DNA of 14,537 nucleotides from DATKXO01 sp035528995 (GCA_035528995.1 DATKXO010000338.1:1-14537), one strand, 5' to 3'. Numbered from the stretch's first letter, positions 1 through 7,716 are shown. The notes: generated by a model not told the origin, from the letters alone. Numbers and translations: made by a program.

Positions 1-1
1 G

Positions 2-598
2 GCGCGCTTGGCGCTGCCCCTGCATCTGGTGGGATTGATGCCTGCCACTGAGAATCTGCCGGACGGGCGGGCCTACAAGCCCGGAGACGTGCTCACGTCG
101 ATGTCGGGCCAGACCATCGAGGTGATCAGCACCGACGCGGAGGGGCGCCTGATTCTGGCCGACGCCTTGTGGTATGCCCAGAAACACTGCCAGCCTACCG
201 CCCTGATCGACCTGGCCACGCTCACCGGGGGCGTCGGCATCGCGCTGGGTCAAGCGGCCGCCGGACTGATGAGCAACGACGATAGTCTCGCGGCGGACCT
301 CGGGGAGTGCGGTCGGCGGACGCACGAACGGCTTTGGCGCCTGCCGTTGTGGGAGGACTACCGCGAGCTGATCAAGGGGACCGACGCCGACATCAAGAAT
401 GCCGCCGGGAAGCAGGAGGCCCACGCGATCGTCGGCGGCATGTTCCTCAAGGAGTTCGTCAGCGATGATGTCCCCTGGGCTCACCTCGACATCGCGTCCG
501 TCGCCATCACCGAGAGCGAGAACGCCGGTGGGGGCAAGGGTGCCACGGGGTTCGGCGTGCGGCTGCTGATCGAGTACCTGCGCCGTCGCATCTCTTGA
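2..598 (+). CDS. pepA: Leucyl aminopeptidase (peptidase family M17), C-terminal part, 5' truncated
   Basis: This is the C-terminal catalytic part of a cytosolic leucyl aminopeptidase, a two-metal enzyme that removes N-terminal residues from peptides. The reading frame is open to the left edge, so the gene starts upstream and 198 residues are visible. The M17 signature is present as STDAEGRL (the family usually has NTDAEGRL), where the Asp and Glu bind metal. It is followed by the typical ALIDLATLTGG stretch, then KGTDADIKN and WAHLDIAS, which close the catalytic domain. The substitution of Ser for Asn at the start of the signature is a small departure and does not touch the metal ligands. The C-terminus has normal length for the family. 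The stop lies 14 bases before the tmk ATG, so the two genes are probably co-transcribed. The family call is secure; the exact name (pepA or a paralogue) is less so. Confidence 0.9.
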   Translation, partial: ARLALPLHLVGLMPATENLPDGRAYKPGDVLTSMSGQTIEVISTDAEGRLILADALWYAQKHCQPTALIDLATLTGGVGIALGQAAAGLMSNDDSLAADLGECGRRTHERLWRLPLWEDYRELIKGTDADIKNAAGKQEAHAIVGGMFLKEFVSDDVPWAHLDIASVAITESENAGGGKGATGFGVRLLIEYLRRRIS

Positions 599-612
599 GC
601 GAAGTCGCGATC

Positions 613-1299
613 ATGGACCTCAGCGGAAAGTTCATCGTGGTGGACGGGCCGGACGGGTGCGGCAAGGGCACCCAAATCCAGCGGCTGGAGGAGTGGATCA
701 CTGCCGCCGGCGGACAGTGCGTGCGCGCCAAAGACCCCGGCGGAACTGTGATCGGCGACCGCATCCGGCGCGTGCTGCTCGGCTATGACCTGTCCGAAAT
801 GGACGCTCATTGCGAAGCGCTGCTCTTCATGGCGTCGCGGGCGCAGCTCGTGGCGGAAGTGGTGCGTCCGGCCCTGGCGGAAGGGAAAACCGTGTTGGGC
901 GACCGCTTCATCTCCGCCACTTGCGCATACCAGGTGGCGGCGGGGTTCCCGCGCGAGGAGGTCATCCAGCTCGGCAAACTGGCCGTCGGTGACACCTGGC
1001 CGCACCTGACGATCGTGCTCGACGTTCCGCCGGAGGTTGGCTTCGAGCGGACCGGGCGTACCCCGCAACGGGCCGCCAAACGTGCCCGCGGCGACAACGC
1101 GGACCAACTGCCCATGTTCGACGACGCCCACCTCGACGCGATGGAGCGCCGGTCGCTCGAGTTTCATCGTCGCGTCCGGGCGATGTTCCGGGAGCTGCCC
1201 AGCTTCTATCCCACGCCGGTCGAGGTGCTCGACGCGACGCGTGACCCGGACGCGGTGTTCAAGGACGTGCTGGAGGCGCTGCGCCGTGCGTTTGAGTGA
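613..1299 (+). CDS. tmk: Thymidylate kinase (dTMP kinase)
   Basis: This enzyme phosphorylates dTMP to dTDP with ATP in the cytoplasm, a step of dTTP synthesis. The 228-residue length is usual for the family. The P-loop is DGPDGCGKGT (residues 11-20). The dTMP-binding acidic/Gly motif is DPGGT (41-45, where E. coli-type enzymes have EPGGT). The family signature is GDRFISATCAYQ (96-107), and an Arg-rich LID region (146-165) is followed by DQLPMFD. I chose the ATG at 613 because the recognisable fold begins three residues later. An in-frame TTG at 595 overlaps the aminopeptidase stop and would add six residues; neither site has a strong Shine-Dalgarno sequence. The 3' end overlaps holB by 14 bases, and tmk-holB adjacency is common in bacteria, which supports both calls. 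Confidence 0.95.
   Translation: MDLSGKFIVVDGPDGCGKGTQIQRLEEWITAAGGQCVRAKDPGGTVIGDRIRRVLLGYDLSEMDAHCEALLFMASRAQLVAEVVRPALAEGKTVLGDRFISATCAYQVAAGFPREEVIQLGKLAVGDTWPHLTIVLDVPPEVGFERTGRTPQRAAKRARGDNADQLPMFDDAHLDAMERRSLEFHRRVRAMFRELPSFYPTPVEVLDATRDPDAVFKDVLEALRRAFE
1272..1276 (+). promoter_or_regulatory. Ribosome binding site for holB inside tmk
   Basis: GGAGG lies 9 bases before the GTG at 1286, inside the last codons of tmk. It favours GTG 1286 over the in-frame TTG at 1292 (15 bases away) as the holB start. It also points to translational coupling of the two overlapping genes. Confidence 0.6.
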
Positions 1300-2452
1300 G
1301 GTTCGGCATCAGGAGCGGGCGATCTCGATTATCCGCCGGGCCTTGACCAGCGGCCGCACGCACCACGCCTATCTGTTCGAGGGCCCCGAGGGCATCGGGA
1401 AGCAGACGGCAGGGCAGGCCCTGGCGGCACGCCTGCTGTGCGACACGCCCCAGGACGCCGACGCATGCATTCAGTGTCAGTCGTGCCGGCTGCTGGCGGC
1501 CGGCAACCACCCGGACTTCCACCTGATCCACCGCGGGCTGCACAAGTTTCACCCGGACCGGAGCATCCGGGCTTCGAAGGGGTTGTTCATCGCGGTCGAG
1601 GTGGTTCGCCACTTTCTCATTCAGCCGGCCACGACGACGCCGAGCCTGGGCCGGTGTCGTGTGTTCCTCATCCGCGAGGCGCAGCGGATGAACGAGCAGG
1701 CCCAGAACGCGTTGCTCAAGACGCTCGAGGAACCGCCGGGGCAGGCACGCCTGATCCTGGTGACCGCATCGGCCTCGCGGCTGCTGCCGACGATCCGCTC
1801 GCGCTGTCAGCGGGTGGCCTTCGACCTACTGCCGCCGGCCTTTGTCGAGCAGCAGCTTGTGGCCGGGGCCGGGGTGGATGCGGCGACGGCGCGGACGTTG
1901 GCCGGACTGGCTCAGGGACGGCTCGGCACCGCGCTGCGCTGGCACCGCGTCGGCTTGCCGGTCGCGCTCGGTGAGGTGGGCGATTGCCTGGCGCAGCGCT
2001 TCCACGCGTTGCCCCAGGATTTCGCCGCAACGCTGGTCGAGATCGCCAACGGCCTGGCCACGCGGGCGGTCGAGCTACTCGGTGACGATGCGGACGAAGG
2101 CGCGGTGCCGGAGAATTCGGAGGACAGCGCCGGGCCGACCGTCTCGAAGGCGACTGGAAAAACCATCCCGACCGACGACTTCCGCGACGCGCTGAAGCTG
2201 GTCTTGATGCTGATCGCGGCGGTGTACCGGGACGCGCTCGTCGTGCAGACACGCCTGGCCGAGCGGCTACGCCATCTGCCGCCCGAGCTCGACGTGGTTG
2301 AGCGCCTGGCCGCTGACCTGTCGATGGAGCAGCTCGAAACGTGCATCAAGGCGGCGGCCGAGGCCGAGTGGATGCTCGACCGCAACGTCGCACCGAAACT
2401 GGCGTGCGAGCGTCTGGCAATCGCACTATCGGGCGAGCTTCCCGTCGCCTGA
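1286..2452 (+). CDS. holB: DNA polymerase III subunit delta' (clamp-loader ATPase-like subunit)
   Basis: This is a AAA+ clamp-loader subunit of 388 residues that helps load the sliding clamp during replication. The N-terminus (LSEVRHQERAI) and the fold follow HolB/DnaX proteins. There is a P-loop-like FEGPEGIGKQT (31-41), a four-cysteine zinc module (C52, C61, C64, C67, within ACIQCQSCRLLAAGNHPDF), the box VFLIREAQRMNEQAQNALLK (126-145) with LEEPP after it, and the sensor-1 SRC (172-174). The P-loop has GKQT rather than GK[ST], and the Walker B position reads RE rather than DE. Both changes are in keeping with delta', which is a stator and need not hydrolyse ATP, and argue against gamma/tau (DnaX). 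The GTG start is chosen on its Shine-Dalgarno. Residues about 275-300 form a polar, low-complexity insert. The gene ends 18 bases from the convergent stop of the next gene, and I see no hairpin terminator in that gap. Confidence 0.9.
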   Translation: MRLSEVRHQERAISIIRRALTSGRTHHAYLFEGPEGIGKQTAGQALAARLLCDTPQDADACIQCQSCRLLAAGNHPDFHLIHRGLHKFHPDRSIRASKGLFIAVEVVRHFLIQPATTTPSLGRCRVFLIREAQRMNEQAQNALLKTLEEPPGQARLILVTASASRLLPTIRSRCQRVAFDLLPPAFVEQQLVAGAGVDAATARTLAGLAQGRLGTALRWHRVGLPVALGEVGDCLAQRFHALPQDFAATLVEIANGLATRAVELLGDDADEGAVPENSEDSAGPTVSKATGKTIPTDDFRDALKLVLMLIAAVYRDALVVQTRLAERLRHLPPELDVVERLAADLSMEQLETCIKAAAEAEWMLDRNVAPKLACERLAIALSGELPVA

Positions 2453-2470
2453 CGCGCGCGTGAGCCTCGG

Positions 2471-4654
2471 TTAGCGACGCAGCCGTTCCAGCTCGTCGAT
2501 GCGCTCGCGGATCACCGCTCGATACGGGTGGTTCTCCGGGAACCCACGCCGGATCAGGTAGTAGCGCTGCAGGGCCTGCTCGTAGCGCTGGTTGGCGGCG
2601 AGGGCCTCGGCCAGGTTGACGTTGCTGCGCAGGTCGTCCGGGCGCAGCCGGTGTGCTTGCCGCGCGTGCTGCAGGGCCGCGGCGGGGTCGCGGCCTGTCG
2701 TCAGGGCGGTAAGGTTGACGTGCGCTTCCCAATCGTTCGGGCTCAACGCCAGCACCTTGTCGTAGACCTCGGTCGCCCGGCCATTCTCGTGGTGCAGGAT
2801 CAACACCTGGCCGAAAAGACGCAGCGCGGCTATGTCTTCCGGGGCGTGTTGGACGGCGTGCTTGAGGTGCGCCAACGCCTCGTCAGGACGCGCCAGCTCG
2901 ATCAGCAGCTCGCCGGTCTCCTTTCGCAGCGTGGGGTCGTCCGGGTGCTGTTCGATTTGCCGCAGTAGCTCGGCCAGCCGGGCCTCTTTCGCCTGGGCCT
3001 GACCACGTAGCTCTGCCAGGTATTTTTTCGAGGCCGTGTCGCGTGGGGCAAGCTGGAGCGCGCTTTCGAAATAGCGTACCGCCCCGTCCACATCGCCGAG
3101 GGTCGCGCGGACGCGGCCGCGGTCGTGCAACGCCTCCGGGTAACGCGGATAGATCTGTAGCGCCCGGATCAGGTGGTGTTCGGCCTGCGCTAGAATCCGC
3201 CGGCGCTCATACTCGTCCGAGATGTGAGGCGTCCACCGAATCAGTTCGCCCGCAGCGGCCTTGTTCAGGTGGGCCCCCTGCGGGTACGTGGCCACGTCGG
3301 TGAAGAACAGCTCGGCGTTGCTCGTCCAGGCAAAGTTGCGAAAGACGGCCCGCAACCCCAACACGACCACCAGCAGTATGCCGCAGACGCGCAGTAGTCC
3401 CGCGACGCGGTGCAAAGCACGCCCTTTGGCGCACGGGTTTCGCCACACCCACATCACTGCCGCCGCCACCAGGATCAGAAGCGGCACCGACGGCCAATAC
3501 ATCAGCCGCTCGGCGAGCGACACGCCGATCAGCAAGACGGTGTTGGAGATCAAGGCGTAACTGGCGGCGATCAGGGCGGTCGCGATGGCGATTCGCCGCC
3601 AGGTGGAGTGTAGCCGTCGGCGATAGCCGACCAGCGCCACCAGACCGCCGGCTGCCGTCAGCCCACCCAACAGTGTCATCGCGTCGGGCCCGGCCTGGGG
3701 ATCGACGATCGCCGTTCCATAGTCACAGCTCAGCCGGCTGGGGACGATCATCAGGCGCGTGTAGTGTCCCAGGATGGTGAACGGGCCGACCGTTCGCCCG
3801 CTCCGGTCCGCCATCCGCAGGGGGTTGAACAGGCCGGCGGTCACCGGCGCGCGCAAGAGGCGCTGTTCGAGCGACACGTAGCGCAGCGGCAGATACACGA
3901 TGAGCGGCAGCAGCAAGATCGCCGTGTGCATGAGCCACCAGCGCGGCTTCGGTCGGGCGCGGGGCCGGATCGCGGCGTGGAGCACGAGCAGGGCCAGCGC
4001 GGGATAGCAAACTGCCGTCTCTTTGGCCAGCAGCGCCGCAAAAAACGCCAACCCGGCCGGCAACGCCCGCCTGACTCCCGGCGTGCCGGCCGGCGGCAGC
4101 AGGATCAACAGGCCCGCGAGCAGAAACAACGCGCACAGAATCTCCGCGCGGCCCACCATATTGGCCACCGCCTCGCAGTGAACCGGGTGCACGGCGAATA
4201 GCAGGGCGGCGCACGTCGAGAGCGCCGCGTCGCCGAACAAACGCTGCGCGAAGTGCCATACCAGTACGCACACCAGGGCGTGCAGGGCGACGTTGACGAG
4301 GTGGAAGCCCGCCGGCCACAGGCCGCCCACCGCGTAGTTCACCGCATACGTGAACAGCGTCAGCGGTCGGTAGAGCCGATCGCGGTTGGGATTGGGCAGC
4401 GCGGCCTGTTCGCCCTGCGGGTGCCACCAGTCGGAGAGCCAGATGGCGCGGAAGTCGGTGAGGTCGTGCAGTCGCGGATTATCGCGGACGATATAGGCAT
4501 CATCGTAGACGAAGCTCTTGCCGAAGAAGACGAAGAAGATGATGATGTTGGCGAAGCAGAGCGCCCCGATGACCGCCGGCAACCAGGGTCGCAGCCAGAC
4601 TCGCCGGCCGCCCCCGCCAACCGGCGCGCACCGTTCAACGTCGGCGGGGCTCAT
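2471..4654 (-). CDS. TMTC-like GT-C membrane protein with C-terminal TPR repeats (putative protein O-glycosyltransferase)
   Basis: This is a 727-residue membrane protein that matches the TMTC/DUF1736 family. Eukaryotic members are O-mannosyltransferases of the GT-C fold, and bacterial ones are mostly uncharacterised. The first membrane span is at about residues 24-45. It is followed by the acidic GT-C loop motif FVYDDAYIVRDNP (48-60, D51/D52), YRPLTLFTYAVN (95-106), FHLVNVALHALVCVLVW and HPVHCEAVANMVGRAE (156-171). The DUF1736-like segment FNPLRMADRSG...PSRLSCDYG (276-313) and LAERLMYWPSVPLL (380-393) follow. Roughly ten membrane helices extend to about residue 435. Residues 490-705 hold TPR-type helical repeats, presumably on the outer face. 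The start chosen is MSPADVE; a longer frame adds 20 residues but lies further inside the TolC gene. It overlaps that gene by 20 bases, so translation is likely coupled. Sugar donor and acceptor cannot be read from the sequence. Confidence 0.85.
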   Translation of the reverse strand: MSPADVERCAPVGGGGRRVWLRPWLPAVIGALCFANIIIFFVFFGKSFVYDDAYIVRDNPRLHDLTDFRAIWLSDWWHPQGEQAALPNPNRDRLYRPLTLFTYAVNYAVGGLWPAGFHLVNVALHALVCVLVWHFAQRLFGDAALSTCAALLFAVHPVHCEAVANMVGRAEILCALFLLAGLLILLPPAGTPGVRRALPAGLAFFAALLAKETAVCYPALALLVLHAAIRPRARPKPRWWLMHTAILLLPLIVYLPLRYVSLEQRLLRAPVTAGLFNPLRMADRSGRTVGPFTILGHYTRLMIVPSRLSCDYGTAIVDPQAGPDAMTLLGGLTAAGGLVALVGYRRRLHSTWRRIAIATALIAASYALISNTVLLIGVSLAERLMYWPSVPLLILVAAAVMWVWRNPCAKGRALHRVAGLLRVCGILLVVVLGLRAVFRNFAWTSNAELFFTDVATYPQGAHLNKAAAGELIRWTPHISDEYERRRILAQAEHHLIRALQIYPRYPEALHDRGRVRATLGDVDGAVRYFESALQLAPRDTASKKYLAELRGQAQAKEARLAELLRQIEQHPDDPTLRKETGELLIELARPDEALAHLKHAVQHAPEDIAALRLFGQVLILHHENGRATEVYDKVLALSPNDWEAHVNLTALTTGRDPAAALQHARQAHRLRPDDLRSNVNLAEALAANQRYEQALQRYYLIRRGFPENHPYRAVIRERIDELERLRR

Positions 4655-6536
4655 CGGTGACGACGACGTTGTTGTACTCCAGCAGCGTGCCCTTGGCCTT
4701 CTCGAGCTGCACAACCGCGACGTTGTAGTCCGTCACTACTTGCAGCAGGATGGTACGCGCGTTGGCGAGTTGCTCGATCGTGTTCAGCTCGGTTTCGAGG
4801 TAGGTCGGGTCAATCCGTTGGGCACGCGCCTGCAACGCGCGCAGGTTGCGCTCGGCGGCCTGGGCAGCCTGCAACTGCGGCGGAATGTTTGCATAGCCGA
4901 CCATCAAGGCCCGAACCTGCTGGTTTACCTGATTGACAACGGCATCGGTCGCCTGGTTGAGGTTGATCACCGCCGTGGAGACCCACATGCGGGCCCGACG
5001 CCAAGCGGCTCGCCGCCCACGGTTGCCCAGCGGGTAGGTAAATGTCGCTCCGAGCGTGTAGGAACGGAACCGGTGCGTGGCCATCCGGTCCCAACTCGTG
5101 TCTGCCGTCGCATTGAGTCCCTGCACCTCGTACTGGAAGGACAGGTCAAGTTGTGGCAACGTCTCATTCTTTGCGTAGACCCTGTTGACTCTGGCCTTCT
5201 CAAGTTCAAGCTTGGCTGCCTCAATCTCGGTACGGTGGTCCAAGGCTGTCCGCAGCTCGGCGAAGTGGTCCACCGCGACCGGAGCCACCAACAGCGTCTC
5301 CGTGGGAATGATCTCGACGCGATCGGACAGCTTGAGGTCCGGGTCGTTCAGCAGGTTCTTGAGCTGATCCTCAGCATCGCGGACGCTCTTGACCGCCTCC
5401 TGGTACTGCACCTCGCGGCTCTTCCAGCGCGACAGCGAGTTGTTCAGCTCGACCGGGGTGGCGTCGAGCGGCAACCGATCCTCCATGGTCTTGTAGGTCA
5501 CGTAGTTCTGCGCCACGCTCTCGGCCAGGACCATCACCCGCCGCCGGGCGTGCGCCAGTTGCCAGTACGCGGTCTCCACGTTCAGCAGCGCATCGCGCAC
5601 CTGCTGGATGAACTGTTTCTGGGCGATACGCTGTTCCGCCCGCGCGATGTTGATCTGTGCCCGGTTGGCGTCCAGGCCGAAACCCCGCAGCAGCGGCTGC
5701 GTTATCGTGGCCACGAAGCGCGTGTCGTACGCGGGGTTGAGGATGCTGTATTCTGAATCGGTATGGGTGCGTGTTTGACGCAGCCCCACCGAGGCCTGCA
5801 TGCCGGTCGGCAGGATCTTCCGTAGCCCCCCGCTGATCGAGCGCGTGTCGCTCTGATTGGGGTAGAACCTGACGACCGCCGCCTCGTCCCGGTTGTCCCA
5901 CGAAGTGTCGAGGAAGAACACCGTGTCGAACACCGCCTCCGCTTCGACGAGTTCTGTCTGCTTGATCGCGGGGCCGTACGCCTCGGACCGGATCAGGTAG
6001 CTGTTCGAGAGGGCCCGCTGGACGCACTCGGCCAGGCTCAGTTGAACCTGGTTGGGCTGGCGGATCTGCTCCAGGTATTCGTGGGCTTTGGCGACCACCT
6101 TCTTGTAGCTGTTGATGAGGCGGTCTTCCTGCTTGCGCGCCACCAGGTCCTGCACGCGCCTCTCGAAAACGTCCGCCGCGTGCATCGGATCGGGAATCTC
6201 GGCCAACACTTCCTGCGGCGCCGGCTGCGTGGTCGTCGCCGGCGTCGTGAGCAACGATTGCCGGGTCGGCTGATCGGATTGGGACGAAACCGGGCGTACG
6301 GTGGGCGGCTCGGCGGTGTCCGTGCCGGGCCGGGGCATCGCCGCCGCGTCGTTGGGGCCGGCCTCGACTTCCTGCTGATGGGCCGCCAACATCCGGTCGC
6401 GGTATGCCCCGACCGACTGAAGGACATTGGGATTCTCGCTTTGGCAGCCCGTGGCGAGCGTCAACCCCGCCAGCACGGGCCAGAGTGCCGTAGCGATTCG
6501 GTTTCTTCCACCATGATTGCCAGGTGTCTGTGACAT
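4635..6536 (-). CDS. TolC-family outer-membrane efflux lipoprotein
   Basis: This is a predicted outer-membrane channel of the TolC/OEP family, the exit duct of tripartite efflux or type I secretion systems. The N-terminus has basic residues, a hydrophobic stretch (ATALWPVLAGLTLATG) and a lipobox ending in C31, so a lipidated, trimeric channel is expected. Residues 60-115 are a Pro/Thr/Ala-rich linker that ordinary TolC proteins lack. The two OEP repeats follow (about 165-395 and 425-620), with QVQLSLAECVQRALSNS opening the first and long heptad-like helices such as QQVRDALLNVETAYWQLAHA. At 633 residues it is longer than most relatives (about 450-500), mainly because of the N-terminal part. 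The ATG at 6536 gives a normal signal peptide; an ATG at 6581 would add 15 residues and a poor signal. No membrane-fusion protein or inner-membrane pump is next to it. Instead it is followed directly by the TMTC-like gene. Confidence 0.9.
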   Translation of the reverse strand: MSQTPGNHGGRNRIATALWPVLAGLTLATGCQSENPNVLQSVGAYRDRMLAAHQQEVEAGPNDAAAMPRPGTDTAEPPTVRPVSSQSDQPTRQSLLTTPATTTQPAPQEVLAEIPDPMHAADVFERRVQDLVARKQEDRLINSYKKVVAKAHEYLEQIRQPNQVQLSLAECVQRALSNSYLIRSEAYGPAIKQTELVEAEAVFDTVFFLDTSWDNRDEAAVVRFYPNQSDTRSISGGLRKILPTGMQASVGLRQTRTHTDSEYSILNPAYDTRFVATITQPLLRGFGLDANRAQINIARAEQRIAQKQFIQQVRDALLNVETAYWQLAHARRRVMVLAESVAQNYVTYKTMEDRLPLDATPVELNNSLSRWKSREVQYQEAVKSVRDAEDQLKNLLNDPDLKLSDRVEIIPTETLLVAPVAVDHFAELRTALDHRTEIEAAKLELEKARVNRVYAKNETLPQLDLSFQYEVQGLNATADTSWDRMATHRFRSYTLGATFTYPLGNRGRRAAWRRARMWVSTAVINLNQATDAVVNQVNQQVRALMVGYANIPPQLQAAQAAERNLRALQARAQRIDPTYLETELNTIEQLANARTILLQVVTDYNVAVVQLEKAKGTLLEYNNVVVTDEPRRR

Positions 6537-6588
6537 TACCCAATCCCGCAGGAGTGCCGCCGCGCCTGTTGCCTTACCCATGGGCGAG

Positions 6589-6617
6589 ATGATAGGAAGG
6601 CCAGTTGAGTGTGTCAA
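6589..6617 (-). promoter_or_regulatory. Sigma70-type promoter of the TolC/TMTC operon
   Basis: On the minus strand the -35 box is TTGACA (6617-6612) and the -10 box is TATCAT (6594-6589), with a 17-base spacer. That is a full match at -35 and five of six at -10. Transcription would begin near 6582, about 45 bases before the chosen TolC ATG at 6536. Confidence 0.75.
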
Positions 6618-6622
6618 ACTGG
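6601..6622. promoter_or_regulatory. Operator-like inverted repeat over the -35 box
   Basis: CCAGTT (6601-6606) and AACTGG (6617-6622) are perfect inverted half-sites separated by 10 bases. Their centres are 16 bases apart, which suits a dimeric helix-turn-helix regulator. The dyad overlaps the -35 box and the upstream spacer of the minus-strand promoter, so a bound protein would block RNA polymerase. The regulator is unknown and no regulator gene is in the window. Six-base half-sites can arise by chance. Confidence 0.4.
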
Positions 6623-6676
6623 GCCGCCGGCCGCCCGCCCTGCGCAACCCCGCCCGAGCGGACCCCCGGCTGCATA

Positions 6677-6684
6677 GAAGGAGC
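6677..6684 (+). promoter_or_regulatory. Ribosome binding site of the DinB-like gene
   Basis: AGAAGGAG ends 6 bases before the ATG at 6691. It fixes this start against an upstream in-frame extension that would reach back to 6517. Confidence 0.75.
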
Positions 6685-6690
6685 GTACCG

Positions 6691-7215
6691 ATGAGCGGTG
6701 TGGATCTGGTCGGCGACTTCACGGATTACGCCTGCCGCAAGCTCCGGCAGAACCTCGCCCAGGTCATCCGCTGCGCGCGGCTGCTCGAGCTTGACGAAGT
6801 CTGGCAGCGGCCTAACCGACACAGCAACAGCGTGGGAAACCTCGTGCTGCACCTAACCGGGAACGTTCGGCAATGGATCATCGCTGGCGTCGGCGGTGAG
6901 CCTTTCGAGCGCGACCGCCCGGGGGAGTTCGCCGAACGCGGGCCGCTGCCGACCGGCCAGATCGTTCGGGAGCTGGAAGGCACCGTCCGCCGAGCCGTGG
7001 AGATCATCTCTGCCGTGGACGCTCGGGCGCTCGCCGTCCGCCGCTCAATCCGAGGTTGTGACGTGACGACCCAGGCAGCGATCTTCCACGTCGTGGAGCA
7101 CTTTTCCCTCCACACCGGCCAGATCGTGTATGCCACCAAGGCCATCCGTGACGTGGACCTCAGTCTCTACGACGATCAAGGACGCAAGCTCGACAGCGGG
7201 GATGCTCGCCCCTGA
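6691..7215 (+). CDS. DinB/DUF1572-like four-helix-bundle protein
   Basis: This is a 174-residue protein of the DinB superfamily (DUF1572-like), which are small four-helix bundles that often bind a metal ion. Some members are thiol-dependent S-transferases, but most have no known role. The expected metal triad can be placed at H54 (in NSVGNLVLHLTGN, 46-58) and at H137 and H141 (in HVVEHFSLHTGQI, 133-145), the usual HxxxH spacing in the last-but-one helix. No signal peptide is present, so the protein should be cytoplasmic. It is transcribed alone, divergently from the TolC operon, and no promoter clear enough to call was found on its own strand. The dyad at 6601-6622 lies about 70 bases before its start, so shared regulation is possible but unproven. 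The family call is good; the substrate is unknown. Confidence 0.85.
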   Translation: MSGVDLVGDFTDYACRKLRQNLAQVIRCARLLELDEVWQRPNRHSNSVGNLVLHLTGNVRQWIIAGVGGEPFERDRPGEFAERGPLPTGQIVRELEGTVRRAVEIISAVDARALAVRRSIRGCDVTTQAAIFHVVEHFSLHTGQIVYATKAIRDVDLSLYDDQGRKLDSGDARP

Positions 7216-7612
7216 ACCGACCGACACCGAGCAGCTTGGCCAAGCAGGCCACGGCTGGTCGCCGGGCCCGCAGCGGATTCGGCGGCGCAACAAAGTGGGC
7301 CGGCGGTCGGGACGTGCGGGGGGGGACACGTACGCCGACTCAGTCCGGCCCGGGGATCTATGGCATACTTCAGCTTCCACACTCACTATAGCATGGGCCC
7401 GGCAGGCTGACAACCGGTCCCAGCCGCGATTTTTCGCGCCTGGGCCGACTGCGTTCACCGCGTTCGCATCTCCCATCCCGGCCGACTATCGCCACGATTA
7501 TGCCCCGTTTCCGGCCGCCGGTCGCTCGTACCGGCTGTCTGCGGGGGCCGGGCGGACACCGGGCCCGGGCGCGACGTGCGGCGATCTCGCCTAAGGGCTT
7601 CCGGCTCGGCGC

Positions 7613-7641
7613 TTGGACCGGGAGCAGATTCTGGTTATCCT
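7613..7641 (+). promoter_or_regulatory. Weak candidate promoter for the beta-helix gene pair
   Basis: TTGGAC (7613-7618), a 17-base spacer and TATCCT (7636-7641) give three of six and four of six matches to the sigma70 boxes. The position fits a start of transcription near 7648 and a leader of about 70 bases. The match is weak and could be chance. Confidence 0.3.
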
Positions 7642-7656
7642 GGGAAGTAAAAGTCT

Positions 7657-7685
7657 CCCCGTGCCGGCGGTCGTCGTGGACGGGG
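7657..7685 (+). other. Leader hairpin upstream of the first beta-helix gene
   Basis: CCCCGT (7657-7662) pairs with ACGGGG (7680-7685). After a bulged G, three more pairs close a 10-base loop. It would lie a few bases from the predicted 5' end of the mRNA and 16 bases before the ribosome site. It may stabilise the transcript; in GC-rich DNA such stems also occur by chance. Confidence 0.35.
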
Positions 7686-7701
7686 CGTTTGGGGTTCGGG
7701 G

Positions 7702-7709
7702 GGAGGAGG
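7702..7709 (+). promoter_or_regulatory. Strong ribosome binding site of the first beta-helix gene
   Basis: GGAGGAGG ends 7 bases before the ATG at 7717. The strong site shows that the 5' end of this interrupted gene is still well set up for translation. Confidence 0.75.
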
Positions 7710-7716
7710 TTGGATC

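Larger units (their letters stand above)
7216..7716 (+). other. Gene-free interval between the DinB-like gene and the beta-helix cluster
   Basis: I see no credible gene in this 501-base stretch. The frames that stay open are low in hydrophobic content, lack ribosome sites and match no family I recognise. It holds a perfect 12-base palindrome (GCTTGGCCAAGC, 7234-7245) shortly after the DinB-like stop, a GC-only palindrome (CCGGGCCCGG, 7559-7568), a weak candidate promoter (7613-7641) and a leader hairpin (7657-7685). No T-run terminator follows the DinB-like gene. Confidence 0.6.

Noticed and set aside
4518..5756. Long plus-strand open frame (412 codons) opposite the TolC and TMTC-like genes
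   Set aside because: It lies antisense to two well-supported genes, has no family-like sequence, and is typical of the spurious frames that high GC leaves open.
7234..7245. 12-base palindrome as a terminator of the DinB-like gene
   Set aside because: It has no loop and no T-run; a 12-base perfect palindrome alone is not a hairpin terminator.
7130..7594. Plus-strand open frame overlapping the DinB-like 3' end and the gene-free interval
   Set aside because: Its sequence is Pro/Gly/Arg-rich without motifs, and its first part is the DinB-like gene read in another frame.
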